Below, piece by piece: positions 19,364 to 28,950 of a DNA stretch of 64,000 nt; the stretch's first letter is position 1, and each line of letters opens with the position of its first letter. The position numbers were made by a program, and so were the translations under genes. The DNA is from Bacteroidales bacterium SW299 (GTDB lineage: Bacteria > Bacteroidota > Bacteroidia > Bacteroidales > Bacteroidaceae): the NCBI GenBank assembly GCA_019550975.1, contig SDWH01000002.1, forward strand, positions 62,001-126,000. The letters run 5' to 3'. The notes under the pieces were generated by a model. The model ran no database searches. It saw only the letters and a program-made list of their open reading frames with translations, and was not told the DNA's origin.

Positions 19364-20422
19364 GTGAAAAAGCTGACAACTTTATTGAGCTGTTTGCTGT
19401 GTGTGTGCTGTTCCTATGGGCAGTCGCGCGTGTCATGGGGCGTAACTGCAATGACTGAAGGCAACTGGAACATGTCGGACGGAAAGACGGCATGGGTGAA
19501 TTATCTTGAGGCGGATTTGAATGTGGCATTGTGGAAAGGAGCCCAGTTTGAGGGAGCAGCCATAGCTACTTATGCGGCCGGCAAGCTGGTTGAAAACAGT
19601 TTGCTGGGATATTCAAATATTTATACCGATGAGAATAAGCCGTTTCGTCTGATTCAGGCTTCCATTGGACAGCGGATTGGAAGCCTGCTGTATTTGTCTG
19701 TGGGGTTGCGCAACATCGACATTGATTATTTTACAACCCCTTCTACCAGCTTCTTTACGGCGCCGGCCGATGCGGACTTTCCGATTATTTCAAACAACTA
19801 TCCGGTGGCTACTTTCCCGATGTCGGCAATAGGCGGTCATCTTGAAGTGTATCCCTTTGATGGCTTTGTCGCCAAGGTGAGCGTATATAACGGTGTGGCT
19901 CATGAAACATTCGATACGCAGTTCCATTTCAGGCCGTCTGCCGAGGGATTGTTTTCTATCGGCAGTCTTTCGTATGAATATAAGACCAAGGGCGAGCACT
20001 CGGCCAATTATACGCTGGGATACGTGTATGGAAAAATTCCAGGGGAAGGCGCAGAAGCTTCTTTTGACCGGAAAACGGGACTTTGGGGACTGGTGGAACA
20101 GCCGTTCCTGCATTGGAGGGGAACGCAGTGGTGTTTGCTCTTGCAGGGGGCCGTCATGACACGCCACACGTCAGGAACGCATGGCTATTGGGGCGCAGGG
20201 CTTACGGTTAACGGCATCTCAAATCGGAAGATGATGGCTGGGTTTGCCGTCAACCGCATGCATGACCACCTTGAAGGCAATGAAGTGGGTATGGAGCATA
20301 CGTGGCTGGTTCCGTTGAACAACTGGCTTTCCATACAGCCGGCACTGCATTTTATTTATAGCCATCACCGCAAGGATGTGGTGGGACTGCTTCGCTTGAG
20401 CGTGTCACTGGGCAATCTGTAA
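19364..20422 (+). CDS. OprB-like carbohydrate porin family outer membrane protein
   Basis: Outer membrane protein of about 352 residues. Repeated amphipathic strands (GNWNMSDGKTAWVNYLEADLNVALW, PFRLIQASIGQRIGSLLYLSVGLRNIDID, GHLEVYPFDGFVAKVSVYNG) and a C-terminal aromatic-free strand LLRLSVSLGNL resemble OprB-type sugar porins. I favour the GTG at 19364 as start because it begins an ideal signal peptide (KKLTTLLSCLLCVCCSYGQS). The alternative ATG 19274 adds 30 residues before that leader and would lie only about 15 nt after the candidate promoter. It is a single-gene unit; substrate unknown. Confidence 0.7.
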   Translation: MKKLTTLLSCLLCVCCSYGQSRVSWGVTAMTEGNWNMSDGKTAWVNYLEADLNVALWKGAQFEGAAIATYAAGKLVENSLLGYSNIYTDENKPFRLIQASIGQRIGSLLYLSVGLRNIDIDYFTTPSTSFFTAPADADFPIISNNYPVATFPMSAIGGHLEVYPFDGFVAKVSVYNGVAHETFDTQFHFRPSAEGLFSIGSLSYEYKTKGEHSANYTLGYVYGKIPGEGAEASFDRKTGLWGLVEQPFLHWRGTQWCLLLQGAVMTRHTSGTHGYWGAGLTVNGISNRKMMAGFAVNRMHDHLEGNEVGMEHTWLVPLNNWLSIQPALHFIYSHHRKDVVGLLRLSVSLGNL

Positions 20423-20531
20423 TGTCCGGACAGGCGGCAGGCTATGGTCAGAATGTCGGGAGGATAAGTGGTCGTCTTGGCTGGGGTAATGGCTTGTTTT
20501 GTCGGAGTTGCGTGTATTTTGTGCGTGTGCT

Positions 20532-20562
20532 TTTGCTGTTTCTGAAATATTCCATACTTTTG
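20532..20562 (+). promoter_or_regulatory. Promoter of the phospholipase D-like gene
   Basis: TTTG at 20532-20535, exactly 19 bp, then TACTTTTG at 20555-20562: an exact match to the Bacteroidetes housekeeping promoter pattern. The start codon lies 23 bp further on. Confidence 0.8.
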
Positions 20563-20585
20563 CTTCGGTTTGAATCAGAATTGGA

Positions 20586-21878
20586 ATGAAGAAAAATCAA
20601 AATAGATGTTTGTTGTCGTTTTTCTTTCTTTGGTGCGTCTTTGGTGTGCAGGCGCAGAATGCGGCGGCTGTAGACTCATCGAAGGCTTATTTGCCCTCCG
20701 ATTCTCTTTTTGTCCGTTTTCTGCATAGCAGGGATATACCTGTGACACAGCATAATAAAATCACTCTCCTTACCAGCGGAAGGAGCAAGTTCGCCCATCT
20801 GTTCAAGGATATACGGAAGGCAAAGCAGGATATTCATTTGGAGTATTTCAATTTCCGCAACGACTCGATAGCAAAGGAGCTTTTTACCCTTCTGGCCGAA
20901 AAGGCGAAGGAGGGGGTGAAAATACGCGCCATGTTCGATGACTTTGGAAACTTGTCAAACAGCCGCCCGCTCCGGAAGGAGCATCTGAAAATGTTGAACG
21001 ACCGTGGCATCGAAATCATCAAGTTCGATCCTATCCGCTTTCCTTATGTGAACCATATCTTTTGCAGAGATCATCAGAAGATTGTGGTCATTGACGGAAC
21101 GACGGGATATACGGGGGGAATGAATATAGCTGATTATTATATAAACGGCCTTCCTGAAGTGGGGCAGTGGCGCGATATGCATGTGCGGATTGAAGGGCCT
21201 GCTTCCGAACAGCTTCAGAAAGCTTTTTTTCGGGTATGGAATCAGGAGTCGCACCAGCAGGTGGAAGGCAGCCGGTATTTTCCCTATACTTCAGGCGCGC
21301 TGCATGCAGATACAGCTTCTTCTCATCTCGGCAACCAGGTGGCCATTGTGCAGCGTGTGCCAAAGGTGGCTCCCGACATTATGCGCAAAGCTTATATCAC
21401 TGCCTTGGATGTGGCCGAACATAAGGTTCAGATAATCAATCCTTACTTTACGCCTACACGCAGCGTGCGGAAAGCCATTAAGCGGGCTGCCAGACGCGGG
21501 GTGCGGGTTGAGATCATGATTCCGGGCAAATCAGACATTCCTTTTACGCCCGATGCGGCATTCTATATTGCCGAGAGGCTGCGAAAAGCAGGAGCGCACA
21601 TTTATGTGTTTAACGGAGGCTTCCATCATTCTAAGGTGATGATTGTGGACGACCGCTTCTGTACGGTAGGAAGTACAAATCTCAACAGCAGGAGTCTGCG
21701 CTGTGATTATGAAATCAATGCGTTTATCTTTGACCTGCCCACTACTGCCGAACTGGGAGATGTGTTCAAGGCCGACAAAAAGAACAGTACTGTTATGACG
21801 CGCGAAGAGTATCGGAAGCGCGGCCCGTGGAAACGTTTTGTGGGCTGGTTTGCGCATTTGTTTACTCCGTTGTTATAG
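20586..21878 (+). CDS. Exported phospholipase D-like / cardiolipin synthase family protein
   Basis: Protein of 430 residues with an N-terminal signal peptide (ends near FGVQAQ) and two HKD motifs: HQKIVVIDG with TGGMNIADYY (about residues 165-190) and HHSKVMIVDDRF with GSTNLNSRS (about 345-370). Both catalytic His-Lys pairs are intact. The family transfers phosphatidyl groups, making cardiolipin from two phosphatidylglycerol molecules, or hydrolyses phosphodiesters. Cardiolipin synthases usually have two N-terminal membrane helices; here there is only a cleavable-looking leader, so a secreted or periplasmic lipase/synthase is the better guess. Standalone transcription unit. Confidence 0.85.
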   Translation: MKKNQNRCLLSFFFLWCVFGVQAQNAAAVDSSKAYLPSDSLFVRFLHSRDIPVTQHNKITLLTSGRSKFAHLFKDIRKAKQDIHLEYFNFRNDSIAKELFTLLAEKAKEGVKIRAMFDDFGNLSNSRPLRKEHLKMLNDRGIEIIKFDPIRFPYVNHIFCRDHQKIVVIDGTTGYTGGMNIADYYINGLPEVGQWRDMHVRIEGPASEQLQKAFFRVWNQESHQQVEGSRYFPYTSGALHADTASSHLGNQVAIVQRVPKVAPDIMRKAYITALDVAEHKVQIINPYFTPTRSVRKAIKRAARRGVRVEIMIPGKSDIPFTPDAAFYIAERLRKAGAHIYVFNGGFHHSKVMIVDDRFCTVGSTNLNSRSLRCDYEINAFIFDLPTTAELGDVFKADKKNSTVMTREEYRKRGPWKRFVGWFAHLFTPLL

Positions 21879-21961
21879 AAAGGAAATAAAAACGTCATAT
21901 CTTTCACATTATGTTCAATATTTTTTTTATTTTTGTCCAGCTATAGTAATTTAGACGGGAT

Positions 21962-23092
21962 ATGCCATTTTTTAGAGATGTAGTTGGACAGGATGAGGCG
22001 AAGCGACTTTTGTTGGGCTGTGCGCATGACGGCAAAATGCCGCATGCCCTGTTGTTCGCGGGCAAGCTTGGAACCGGGAAGCTTCCTTTGGCATTGGCTC
22101 TGTCACGCTATCTTCTCTGCCAGCATCCGGATCCGGAAGACGCTTGCGGCAAATGCCCTGCCTGTAAGATGATGGACCGTCTGGCACATCCTGATCTGCA
22201 TTTCGTTTTTCCTATAGTCAAGAGAAAAGGCGGTAAAGATACGGTTTGTGATGAATATCTGTCCCAATGGCGGGAAATGCTGGAGAGGAACGCTTATGTT
22301 ACTTTGCAGCAATGGATGGAGAAGATTGATGCCGGCAACCAGCAGCCGCAGATTTATGTGCGCGAAAGTGACGAGATCCAGCGGAAGCTTTCGTTGAAAT
22401 CGAGTCAGGGAGGCTATAAAGTGATGCTGGTCTGGCTGCCTGAAAAGATGAACGTGGAGTGTGCCAACAAACTTCTGAAGCTGCTTGAAGAACCTCCTGC
22501 CAAAACCGTGTTTCTTTTGGTGAGCGAGCAGCCTGAACAGTTGCTTGCCACGATTGTCAGCCGCACGCAGCGGATAAATCTTCATCCGTTGGAAGATGCG
22601 GACATTGTCCGCTTCCTGCAGGAACGCTGCGGACTGGTGGAGGAGGATGCGCATGATATAGCTCACCGTTCGGCGGGAAGTTTGATCAAGGCTCTCGAAA
22701 ACATTCAGTTGAGCGACGAGAACAAGCTTTGTTTCGAACTTTTTGTCAGTTTGATGCGTCAGGCATACAGCCGTGATATCCGCGGGCTCAAATCATGGAG
22801 CGAACAGGTTGCCGGGATGGGCCGCGAACGGCAGAAGAACTTGCTGGAGTATTGCCAGCGGATGGCAAGAGAGAATTTTGTCAACAATTTCCACCGTAAG
22901 GAAATGATTTATATGAATGCGGAGGAGGAGCATTTTGCGGTCCGGTTCTCTCCGTTCATCAACGAACGCAATATCTTTCAGATAATGGCATTGTTGGGAG
23001 AAGCTCAAGCCCACATTGAACAGAATGTGAATCCCAAAATGGTTTTCTTTGATATGGCACTGAAAATGATTATTGAAATGAAACAACGATAA
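21962..23092 (+). CDS. holB: DNA polymerase III subunit delta' (clamp-loader ATPase family)
   Basis: Clamp-loader subunit of 376 residues. It opens with FFRDVVGQDEAKRLL, the conserved N-terminus of the DnaX/HolB AAA+ family, followed by a P-loop (AGKLGTGKL), a four-cysteine zinc module (CQHPDPEDACGKCPAC) and the sensor region KLLKLLEEPPAKTVFLL plus SRTQRINLHPL (the SRC-like motif). The Walker B acidic cluster appears degenerate, as expected for delta'. It is followed 6 bp later by ricT; this holB-ricT pairing occurs in Firmicutes and Bacteroidetes. Confidence 0.9.
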   Translation: MPFFRDVVGQDEAKRLLLGCAHDGKMPHALLFAGKLGTGKLPLALALSRYLLCQHPDPEDACGKCPACKMMDRLAHPDLHFVFPIVKRKGGKDTVCDEYLSQWREMLERNAYVTLQQWMEKIDAGNQQPQIYVRESDEIQRKLSLKSSQGGYKVMLVWLPEKMNVECANKLLKLLEEPPAKTVFLLVSEQPEQLLATIVSRTQRINLHPLEDADIVRFLQERCGLVEEDAHDIAHRSAGSLIKALENIQLSDENKLCFELFVSLMRQAYSRDIRGLKSWSEQVAGMGRERQKNLLEYCQRMARENFVNNFHRKEMIYMNAEEEHFAVRFSPFINERNIFQIMALLGEAQAHIEQNVNPKMVFFDMALKMIIEMKQR

Positions 23093-23098
23093 CGATAT

Positions 23099-24547
23099 AT
23101 GAATGAATTCAAGCTTAAAAACGGAAGCGGCCCGCTTTGTTGCAAGGGCTGCGGACGACAGAATAATAAACTGAACACTTACGACTGGCTGGCTGATATT
23201 CCAGGGAATGCGGAGGAGCAGGATATGGTGGAAGTGCAGTTCAAGAATACGCGTAAGGGATATTTCAAGAACAGCAACGGGTTGCATTTGGAAAAGGGCG
23301 ATGTAGTGGCGGTCGAAGCAAGTCCAGGCCATGATATCGGTACTGTGACGCTGACAGGCAGGCTCGTGAAGTTGCAGATGCGGAAGGCCAATATCAAGCC
23401 TGACGCTGAAATCCGCAGAATCTATCGGAAAGCGAAGCCGGTGGATATGGAGAAGTATGAGGAAGCCAAGTCGCGTGAGCACGATACGATGATCCGCTCG
23501 AGGAAAATAGCGGAGAATTTGGGCTTGCAGATGAAAATCGGCGACGTAGAGTATCAGGGAGATGGCAATAAGGCGATTTTTTATTATATAGCAGACGAAC
23601 GTGTGGACTTCCGGCAGCTGATAAAGGTGCTGGCTGAAACATTTCGTGTCCGCATTGAAATGAAGCAGATCGGAGCACGTCAGGAAGCCGGCCGCATCGG
23701 TGGAATAGGGCCGTGCGGACGTGAACTGTGCTGTGCGACATGGATGACGAATTTCGTGTCTGTGTCTACCAGTGCCGCCCGCTATCAGGATATTTCATTG
23801 AATCCTCAGAAACTGGCCGGACAATGTGCCAAGCTGAAATGCTGCCTCAATTACGAAGTGGACGCTTATGTGGAATGTCAGAAACGTCTTCCAAGCAAAG
23901 AGATTACTTTGGAAACGAAGGACAGCACTTATTATTACTTCAAGGCTGATATCCTGAAAAACCAGGTGACATACAGCACAGACAAAGGCATTTTGGCGAA
24001 TGAGGTGACAATCTCTGCACGGCGTGCGTTTGAAGTCATCAGCATGAACAAAAAGGGGGAGAAGCCCGACACCCTGGGCGAAAATGCAACAGTGTCTGAT
24101 GTCCCCCGTTCAAAAGATCTTTTGGAGCAGGAAAGCCTGACTCGTTTTGACAAGAACAAGAAAAAGAAGAAAAAACAGAAAAATAATTCTGTACAGAATA
24201 AGGATGTTTCTGCAAAGAGTGAAAAGAAGCAGAATGCAGGCGAACCGAATGCGAACCGGAATAAGCAGGCGCGCAAGCCTGCTTCCGACGGGCGGCAGAA
24301 ACAAGGGGGAGCAATGCCGCAGGCTGTTCAGGCACAGTCTGCTGCGGCAGAGCATCGTGAAGGCCGTCCGGCTGACGGCAGGCAGGCTGTGGCAGAAGGA
24401 AACAGCAACGCTTCGCAGCAGCCGCGCCAGAACCGGAACGGCAGAAAGTTCCGGCGGAGTGACGGAAACAGGCGCCAGCCGGAAAAGGAAGGCAATACTA
24501 ATGCTTCAGGCAATGATAATAAAACAGTTCCAGAAGTGCAGGCCTGA
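23099..24547 (+). CDS. ricT: RicT/PSP1-domain protein with basic low-complexity tail
   Basis: Protein of 482 residues. The PSP1 C-terminal domain lies at about 100-190, then a block with conserved cysteines (GRELCCATW, CAKLKCCLNYEVDAY). In Bacillus RicT such cysteines take part in binding iron-sulfur clusters of the RicAFT complex, which acts in RNA processing. The N-terminus has CCKGCG. The final ~140 residues are a Lys/Gln/Asn/Arg/Ala-rich disordered tail that is absent from the short Bacillus protein and may bind RNA or ribosomes. It is translationally close to holB (6-bp gap). RicA and RicF partners are not seen here. Confidence 0.85.
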   Translation: MNEFKLKNGSGPLCCKGCGRQNNKLNTYDWLADIPGNAEEQDMVEVQFKNTRKGYFKNSNGLHLEKGDVVAVEASPGHDIGTVTLTGRLVKLQMRKANIKPDAEIRRIYRKAKPVDMEKYEEAKSREHDTMIRSRKIAENLGLQMKIGDVEYQGDGNKAIFYYIADERVDFRQLIKVLAETFRVRIEMKQIGARQEAGRIGGIGPCGRELCCATWMTNFVSVSTSAARYQDISLNPQKLAGQCAKLKCCLNYEVDAYVECQKRLPSKEITLETKDSTYYYFKADILKNQVTYSTDKGILANEVTISARRAFEVISMNKKGEKPDTLGENATVSDVPRSKDLLEQESLTRFDKNKKKKKKQKNNSVQNKDVSAKSEKKQNAGEPNANRNKQARKPASDGRQKQGGAMPQAVQAQSAAAEHREGRPADGRQAVAEGNSNASQQPRQNRNGRKFRRSDGNRRQPEKEGNTNASGNDNKTVPEVQA

Positions 24548-24629
24548 TTCGAAGACATTTTTCAGACTGTCTGAGAGTTGTTTGCATGGTGATTTTGATG
24601 AAAAGAGTTTGCGTGGTGCCGGCCCTAGT

Positions 24630-25142
24630 GTGTATCACGCAAATTCATGCGGCGCTTATTTCTTCTACAAGTTCAGAAACTTTGTTTTGCTGGCATTTCT
24701 GGCTTGTCTTTCCTTTTCGTGCCAGAATGATACGGTGTATCATACTTACCAGGCTATCCCCGAGAATTTCGGATGGGGGCGGGGGGATTCGCTGAATTTT
24801 TACTTCCCTCCAGGGATTCCTCCGGCAGCGTATACGCTTGAAGTAGGCATACGGAACACTGACATGTATCCGTACAGGGATATCTGGCTTGAAGCTACCA
24901 AGGTTATGAGTGACACCTTACCTGCTGTAACAGATACGCTGCATTTTTACCTTGCCGATGAAAACGGGCGGTGGAATGAAGACCGCAGTGCGGGCGGGTA
25001 TTATCAAAGCACATTTGTCTGCGACGAGCCGCTGGTTATCGGGACAGACTCTTTCAACAGAAGTCTGCATATCATCCATGTGATGCGCGACAATCCGCTT
25101 CCGGGGATCGCTGATGTCGGCATACGTCTTTTGAGAAAATAG
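24630..25142 (+). CDS. gldH: Gliding motility-type lipoprotein GldH
   Basis: Lipoprotein of about 157-170 residues. The lipobox is LSFSC; the mature part (VYHTYQAIPENFGWGRGDSLNFYFP ... IHVMRDNPLPGIADVGIRLLRK) matches GldH, a Bacteroidetes family linked to gliding in flavobacteria but retained in non-gliding gut species, where its role is unclear. The start is uncertain: no ATG lies in frame before the leader, so I used GTG 24630, with TTG 24609 as alternative. An ATG at 24598 is in another frame. It follows ricT by about 80 bp and converges with rodA, 5 bp away. Confidence 0.75.
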   Translation: MYHANSCGAYFFYKFRNFVLLAFLACLSFSCQNDTVYHTYQAIPENFGWGRGDSLNFYFPPGIPPAAYTLEVGIRNTDMYPYRDIWLEATKVMSDTLPAVTDTLHFYLADENGRWNEDRSAGGYYQSTFVCDEPLVIGTDSFNRSLHIIHVMRDNPLPGIADVGIRLLRK

Positions 25143-25147
25143 TGTGC

Positions 25148-26602
25148 TTATTTCTCGCGCGTTGCGTCTATCCGCAGAAAGACGAACAGCAGAATGGTGA
25201 ATCCCCACAAAGAGGAGCCTCCATAGCTGAAAAACGGCAGAGGAATGCCGATTACGGGTGTGAGTCCCAATACCATACCTATGTTGATGAACAGGTGGAA
25301 GAAGAAAATCCCCAATACACAATAGCCGTACACTCTGCCGAAGCGTGTTTCTTGGCGTTCCGATAGAATGATAAGCCGCAGTATAAGTGCCATGAAGAGA
25401 AGGATGACTGTTGCAGAACCTACAAATCCCTGCTCTTCTCCCACTGTGCAGAAAATAAAGTCGGTGTCTTGCTCCGGCACATATTTCAGTTTTGTCTGCG
25501 TTCCGTTTAAGAAGCCTTTGCCGAAGAGTCCTCCTGACCCGATGGCTATTTTGCTTTGGTTTACATTGTATCCGGCACCTGCCGGATCATCTTTCATTCC
25601 CAGCAGAACCTCAATGCGGACTTTCTGGTGAGGTTCAAGAACTTTGTTGAAAACATAGTCGGTAGAAAAGAAAAAAGCGATGGATGCTACTGTAAAGAAA
25701 ATGATGTACAGATAGTTGCGCAGCCGTTCGCGCAGAAAAAGCAGGAAAAGGAACACGCATAAGGCTCCGCACAGCCATAATTGCAGGTGGCACACGTTGA
25801 ACGGTATGACGTAGCATGAGAACAGGCTGCTTGCCAATATGATCCCTCCGCCTATTCCTAAAATATACATGTGAGTGCAGGATCCCCGGCCCTTGTAAAT
25901 CCATGCCTGTATTCCGGCGAGCAGCACAATCAGTGTCAATACCGAGAACTCTCCCCATGAGGTCATTTCATCCGGCATCATTTCTGTTCCGAACCGTAAG
26001 CCGACAATGAAAAAGACAACGGCGCAGACTCCCGAAAAAAGTACAGCACCTGTCATCCCTTCGCGGTACAGCATGAGAAAGAATGACAAGTATACCAGTG
26101 CAGATCCTGTTTCCTGCTGAAGAATTATCAGCATCATAGGAAGCAGGATAATGGCCAGAACGGTCAGCAAATTGCGTGTGCGTTGCATGGAGAACGTGTA
26201 TTCTCCGATATATTTTGCCAGCGCAAGGGCTGTGGCGAACTTTGCAAACTCTGCCGGTTGCAGACTGACGGGTCCCAGCACGATCCATGAGCGTGAGCCT
26301 TTTATTTCGTGAGGGTTGAAAATCGTTCCGAATAGCAGAAGAATCAGGATGCCATAAATCAGGTAGGCGTATGTGTCATAAATGCGGTCTTCAAGCATTA
26401 GCAGAACGAATCCCAGCCCCAGTGAGCAGCCTATCCACATCAACTGTTTGCCCGACCGTGTGGCAAGGTCGAAGAACTCCGGCTCCCCATAGTTGTAGCT
26501 GGCTCCGCATATGCTGAACCATCCGTAGATGACCAGGGCAAGGTAAAGCCCCACGGTCCACCAGTCGATATTTTTCCAAACGCTACCTCTCATGTATGCC
26601 AT
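25148..26602 (-). CDS. rodA: Rod shape-determining protein RodA (SEDS peptidoglycan glycosyltransferase)
   Basis: Polytopic inner-membrane protein of 484 residues with the FtsW/RodA/SpoVE signatures (LGPVSLQPAEFAKFATALAL, QSKIAIGSGGLFGKGF, PEQDTDFIFCTVGEEQGF, PLPFFSYGGSS). It polymerises lipid II together with the transpeptidase PBP2 encoded just upstream, with a 20-bp gene overlap. The Asp in VPEQDTDFIF lies in the extracellular loop that is functionally important in SEDS proteins. The protein is longer than E. coli RodA because of extra helices in the middle, as in other Bacteroidetes. Last gene of the elongasome operon. Confidence 0.96.
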   Translation of the reverse strand: MAYMRGSVWKNIDWWTVGLYLALVIYGWFSICGASYNYGEPEFFDLATRSGKQLMWIGCSLGLGFVLLMLEDRIYDTYAYLIYGILILLLFGTIFNPHEIKGSRSWIVLGPVSLQPAEFAKFATALALAKYIGEYTFSMQRTRNLLTVLAIILLPMMLIILQQETGSALVYLSFFLMLYREGMTGAVLFSGVCAVVFFIVGLRFGTEMMPDEMTSWGEFSVLTLIVLLAGIQAWIYKGRGSCTHMYILGIGGGIILASSLFSCYVIPFNVCHLQLWLCGALCVFLFLLFLRERLRNYLYIIFFTVASIAFFFSTDYVFNKVLEPHQKVRIEVLLGMKDDPAGAGYNVNQSKIAIGSGGLFGKGFLNGTQTKLKYVPEQDTDFIFCTVGEEQGFVGSATVILLFMALILRLIILSERQETRFGRVYGYCVLGIFFFHLFINIGMVLGLTPVIGIPLPFFSYGGSSLWGFTILLFVFLRIDATREK

Positions 26603-28433
26603 ATTCTATCCTCCGGTTCTGAATGTCTGTTGCCAATAGTTCGTCTTGTGGAGATAATTCCCTTTTCAGGTATTTTTCAATCATGAGCCTGCCGATGGGC
26701 ACTCCGTATACGGCGCCGAATCCTCCGTTCTCAACATATACGGCAACGGCGATTTTAGGATTGTCCATAGGTGCAAACCCCATGAATGCAGAGTGGTCTT
26801 TTCCTCTGTTCTGAGCCGTTCCGGTCTTGCCGCACACTTCGATGTCAGGAAGATTTGCCATGCGGCATGTTCCTCCGGTTACGGCAGCCCGCATTCCTTG
26901 CACCACTTCCTCGTAGTGTGACCGGTCGGCTTTGGTGTATCTTTTCTCGCGGTATATCGAATCGATGGATTCTCCTTCAATTTCTTTTACCACATGGGGC
27001 GTGATGAAATATCCTCTGTTGGCTATTGTAGCTCCGAGGTTTGCTATTTGCAGCGGAGTCAAGGTCACCTCTCCCTGCCCGATGGCGATACTGATGATGG
27101 TCAGTCCGTTCCATGAGCCGCGGTAAGCTTTGTCGTAGACGCTTGCATTGGGAATAAACCCTCTCTTTTCTCCGGGGAGGTCGATTCCTAGTGTGTATCC
27201 GAATCCCATTGATACCATATAGTCGCGCCAGGTGTTCATGGCCTTCTGCACGGAGCCGTATTGCTTTTTTGCGCCGATCATGTGATAAAGTCCCCAGCAG
27301 AAATAGCCGTTGCATGATGTGGCTATGGCGGGAATCAGCGGGAGCGGAGAGGGGTGTGCGTGGCATCCCACGTGCAGTCCGCGGAAATTGAATCCTTTGT
27401 TGCACGGATAGGTTGTAGACGGGGCGATAATCCCTTCCTGAAGAAAAGTCAGCGCCTGTGCCGTCTTGAATGTAGAGCCGGGGGGATATGTTCCCATGAT
27501 GGCACGGTTTAACAGAGGCTTCCATGGGTCTTTGGCCATCTTCATGTGGTTTTTGCCTCTGTTTCGTCCAGACATGAGCTGTGGATTGTATGAGGGAGAT
27601 GACACCAGGCACAGCACTTCCCCCGTGGAAGGTTCGATGGCCACGATGCTTCCGATTTTCCCTTCAAGGAGCCGTTCTCCCAGTGCCTGAAGCTCGATGT
27701 CCAGGCTCAGCTTCAGATTTTTTCCGGCAACCGGTGCCTTGTCGAATTTTCCGTCCATGTAGTTTCCCTGTATTCTGCCCCTGGCATCGCGCAGAAGAAT
27801 TTCCACTCCCTTTTCTCCGCGCAGTTGTTTTTCGTAGGAGCGTTCTACGCCAAGCTTTCCGATAAAGTCGCCCGGAATGTAATAGTCGTCTTTTTCCATA
27901 TCCGACTTGGATACCTCTGCGATATCACCTAATATGTGTGCCCCCACCGGATAAGCGTATTTCCGGATGGTGCGTCTTTGTATGTAGAATCCGGGAAACT
28001 TGAAAAGCTTTTCCTGAAACACTCCGCATTCTTCTGCCGACAGCTGGGTGAGCAGCACCTGGTTGGTATAGGGCGAATATCCCGGATTGAGCCTCCGGTC
28101 TTTCAGTTCTTTGAAGCGGTTCCGGAGAAACTCTGGAGTGATGCCGAGTGTCTGGCAGAGATCTGTCGTATCGAGTGCCGTAATTTCTTTCATGATGACC
28201 GTGATGTCGTATGCCGGCTGGTTGTAGACGAGCAGTTTCTCGTTCCGGTCATAGATTACTCCCCGGCTGGGGTACTGTATCTTTTTCAGAAAGGCATTGC
28301 TGTCGGCATTTTTCTTGTAGTCTTCGCTCATGATCTGCAGGGAGAGAAGGCGTATGAGAAAGATGGCTACAACAACAACGACAGCTCCACCGATTACCGT
28401 TTTCCTTTTTTCAAGATTGTAGTTGCGTTCCAC
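26583..28433 (-). CDS. mrdA: Penicillin-binding protein 2 (elongation-specific transpeptidase)
   Basis: Cross-links peptidoglycan during cell elongation. The 616-residue protein has an N-terminal membrane anchor (about 13-33), a PBP dimer domain (about 50-220), and a transpeptidase domain with the active-site Ser320 in PPGSTFK, SCN at 373-375 and KTG at 536-538, so all three catalytic motifs are intact. Its start touches the stop of mreD and its end overlaps rodA by 20 bp, indicating tight translational coupling in the mreBCD-mrdA-rodA operon. Confidence 0.97.
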   Translation of the reverse strand: MERNYNLEKRKTVIGGAVVVVVAIFLIRLLSLQIMSEDYKKNADSNAFLKKIQYPSRGVIYDRNEKLLVYNQPAYDITVIMKEITALDTTDLCQTLGITPEFLRNRFKELKDRRLNPGYSPYTNQVLLTQLSAEECGVFQEKLFKFPGFYIQRRTIRKYAYPVGAHILGDIAEVSKSDMEKDDYYIPGDFIGKLGVERSYEKQLRGEKGVEILLRDARGRIQGNYMDGKFDKAPVAGKNLKLSLDIELQALGERLLEGKIGSIVAIEPSTGEVLCLVSSPSYNPQLMSGRNRGKNHMKMAKDPWKPLLNRAIMGTYPPGSTFKTAQALTFLQEGIIAPSTTYPCNKGFNFRGLHVGCHAHPSPLPLIPAIATSCNGYFCWGLYHMIGAKKQYGSVQKAMNTWRDYMVSMGFGYTLGIDLPGEKRGFIPNASVYDKAYRGSWNGLTIISIAIGQGEVTLTPLQIANLGATIANRGYFITPHVVKEIEGESIDSIYREKRYTKADRSHYEEVVQGMRAAVTGGTCRMANLPDIEVCGKTGTAQNRGKDHSAFMGFAPMDNPKIAVAVYVENGGFGAVYGVPIGRLMIEKYLKRELSPQDELLATDIQNRRIEYGIHER

Positions 28434-28930
28434 TATCTGTTCCTCCTTATCGAATCAATGCATAGGATACATACCAGCGTTATAAGCGTATCAGTCAGTA
28501 TTTTCAGCACCAGTGTGCTGAAGCTGACGAATGAAAAGGCATCAATCACATTTAATGTGGCGGTGTGCAGAAACACTGTTGCCAGCGAATAGCGGAAAAA
28601 TGAAGCCATTCCCATTATCCGGATGCTCGGCTCAAAGTTGTCGCTGACATCTCGCGTAGAGAGGATGCGCAGCATGCGGGGGCGGCAGAAAGCGGTGAGC
28701 ACGGAAGCCGCTGCATTGAGTCCCGGCGTATTGCTCAGGATATCAACGGAGAGTCCCAGGAAAAAGGCCCATAAGGTGAGGGTCTTGATGTTCGTTCCTG
28801 AATTGAATTTCAAGATGAAGTAGATGTATAAGAATGGAGTGGCAAACTGTCCGATATGGATATGGTTAAGCACCAGTGCCTGAAGAAGCACCAGAAGAAC
28901 AAACCATTGTAGTCTTATTAGATGTTGCAT
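28433..28930 (-). CDS. mreD: Rod shape-determining protein MreD
   Basis: Small inner-membrane protein of 165 residues with about five hydrophobic segments, including LALVLNHIHIG-type start and LWAFFLGLSVDILSNTPG, the best-conserved MreD motif. It belongs to the MreBCD scaffold of the elongasome. Identity rests on this motif and on position between mreC and mrdA. Confidence 0.93.
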   Translation of the reverse strand: MQHLIRLQWFVLLVLLQALVLNHIHIGQFATPFLYIYFILKFNSGTNIKTLTLWAFFLGLSVDILSNTPGLNAAASVLTAFCRPRMLRILSTRDVSDNFEPSIRIMGMASFFRYSLATVFLHTATLNVIDAFSFVSFSTLVLKILTDTLITLVCILCIDSIRRNR

Positions 28931-28950
28931 AGCTTCATTCTTTTTTCGGT

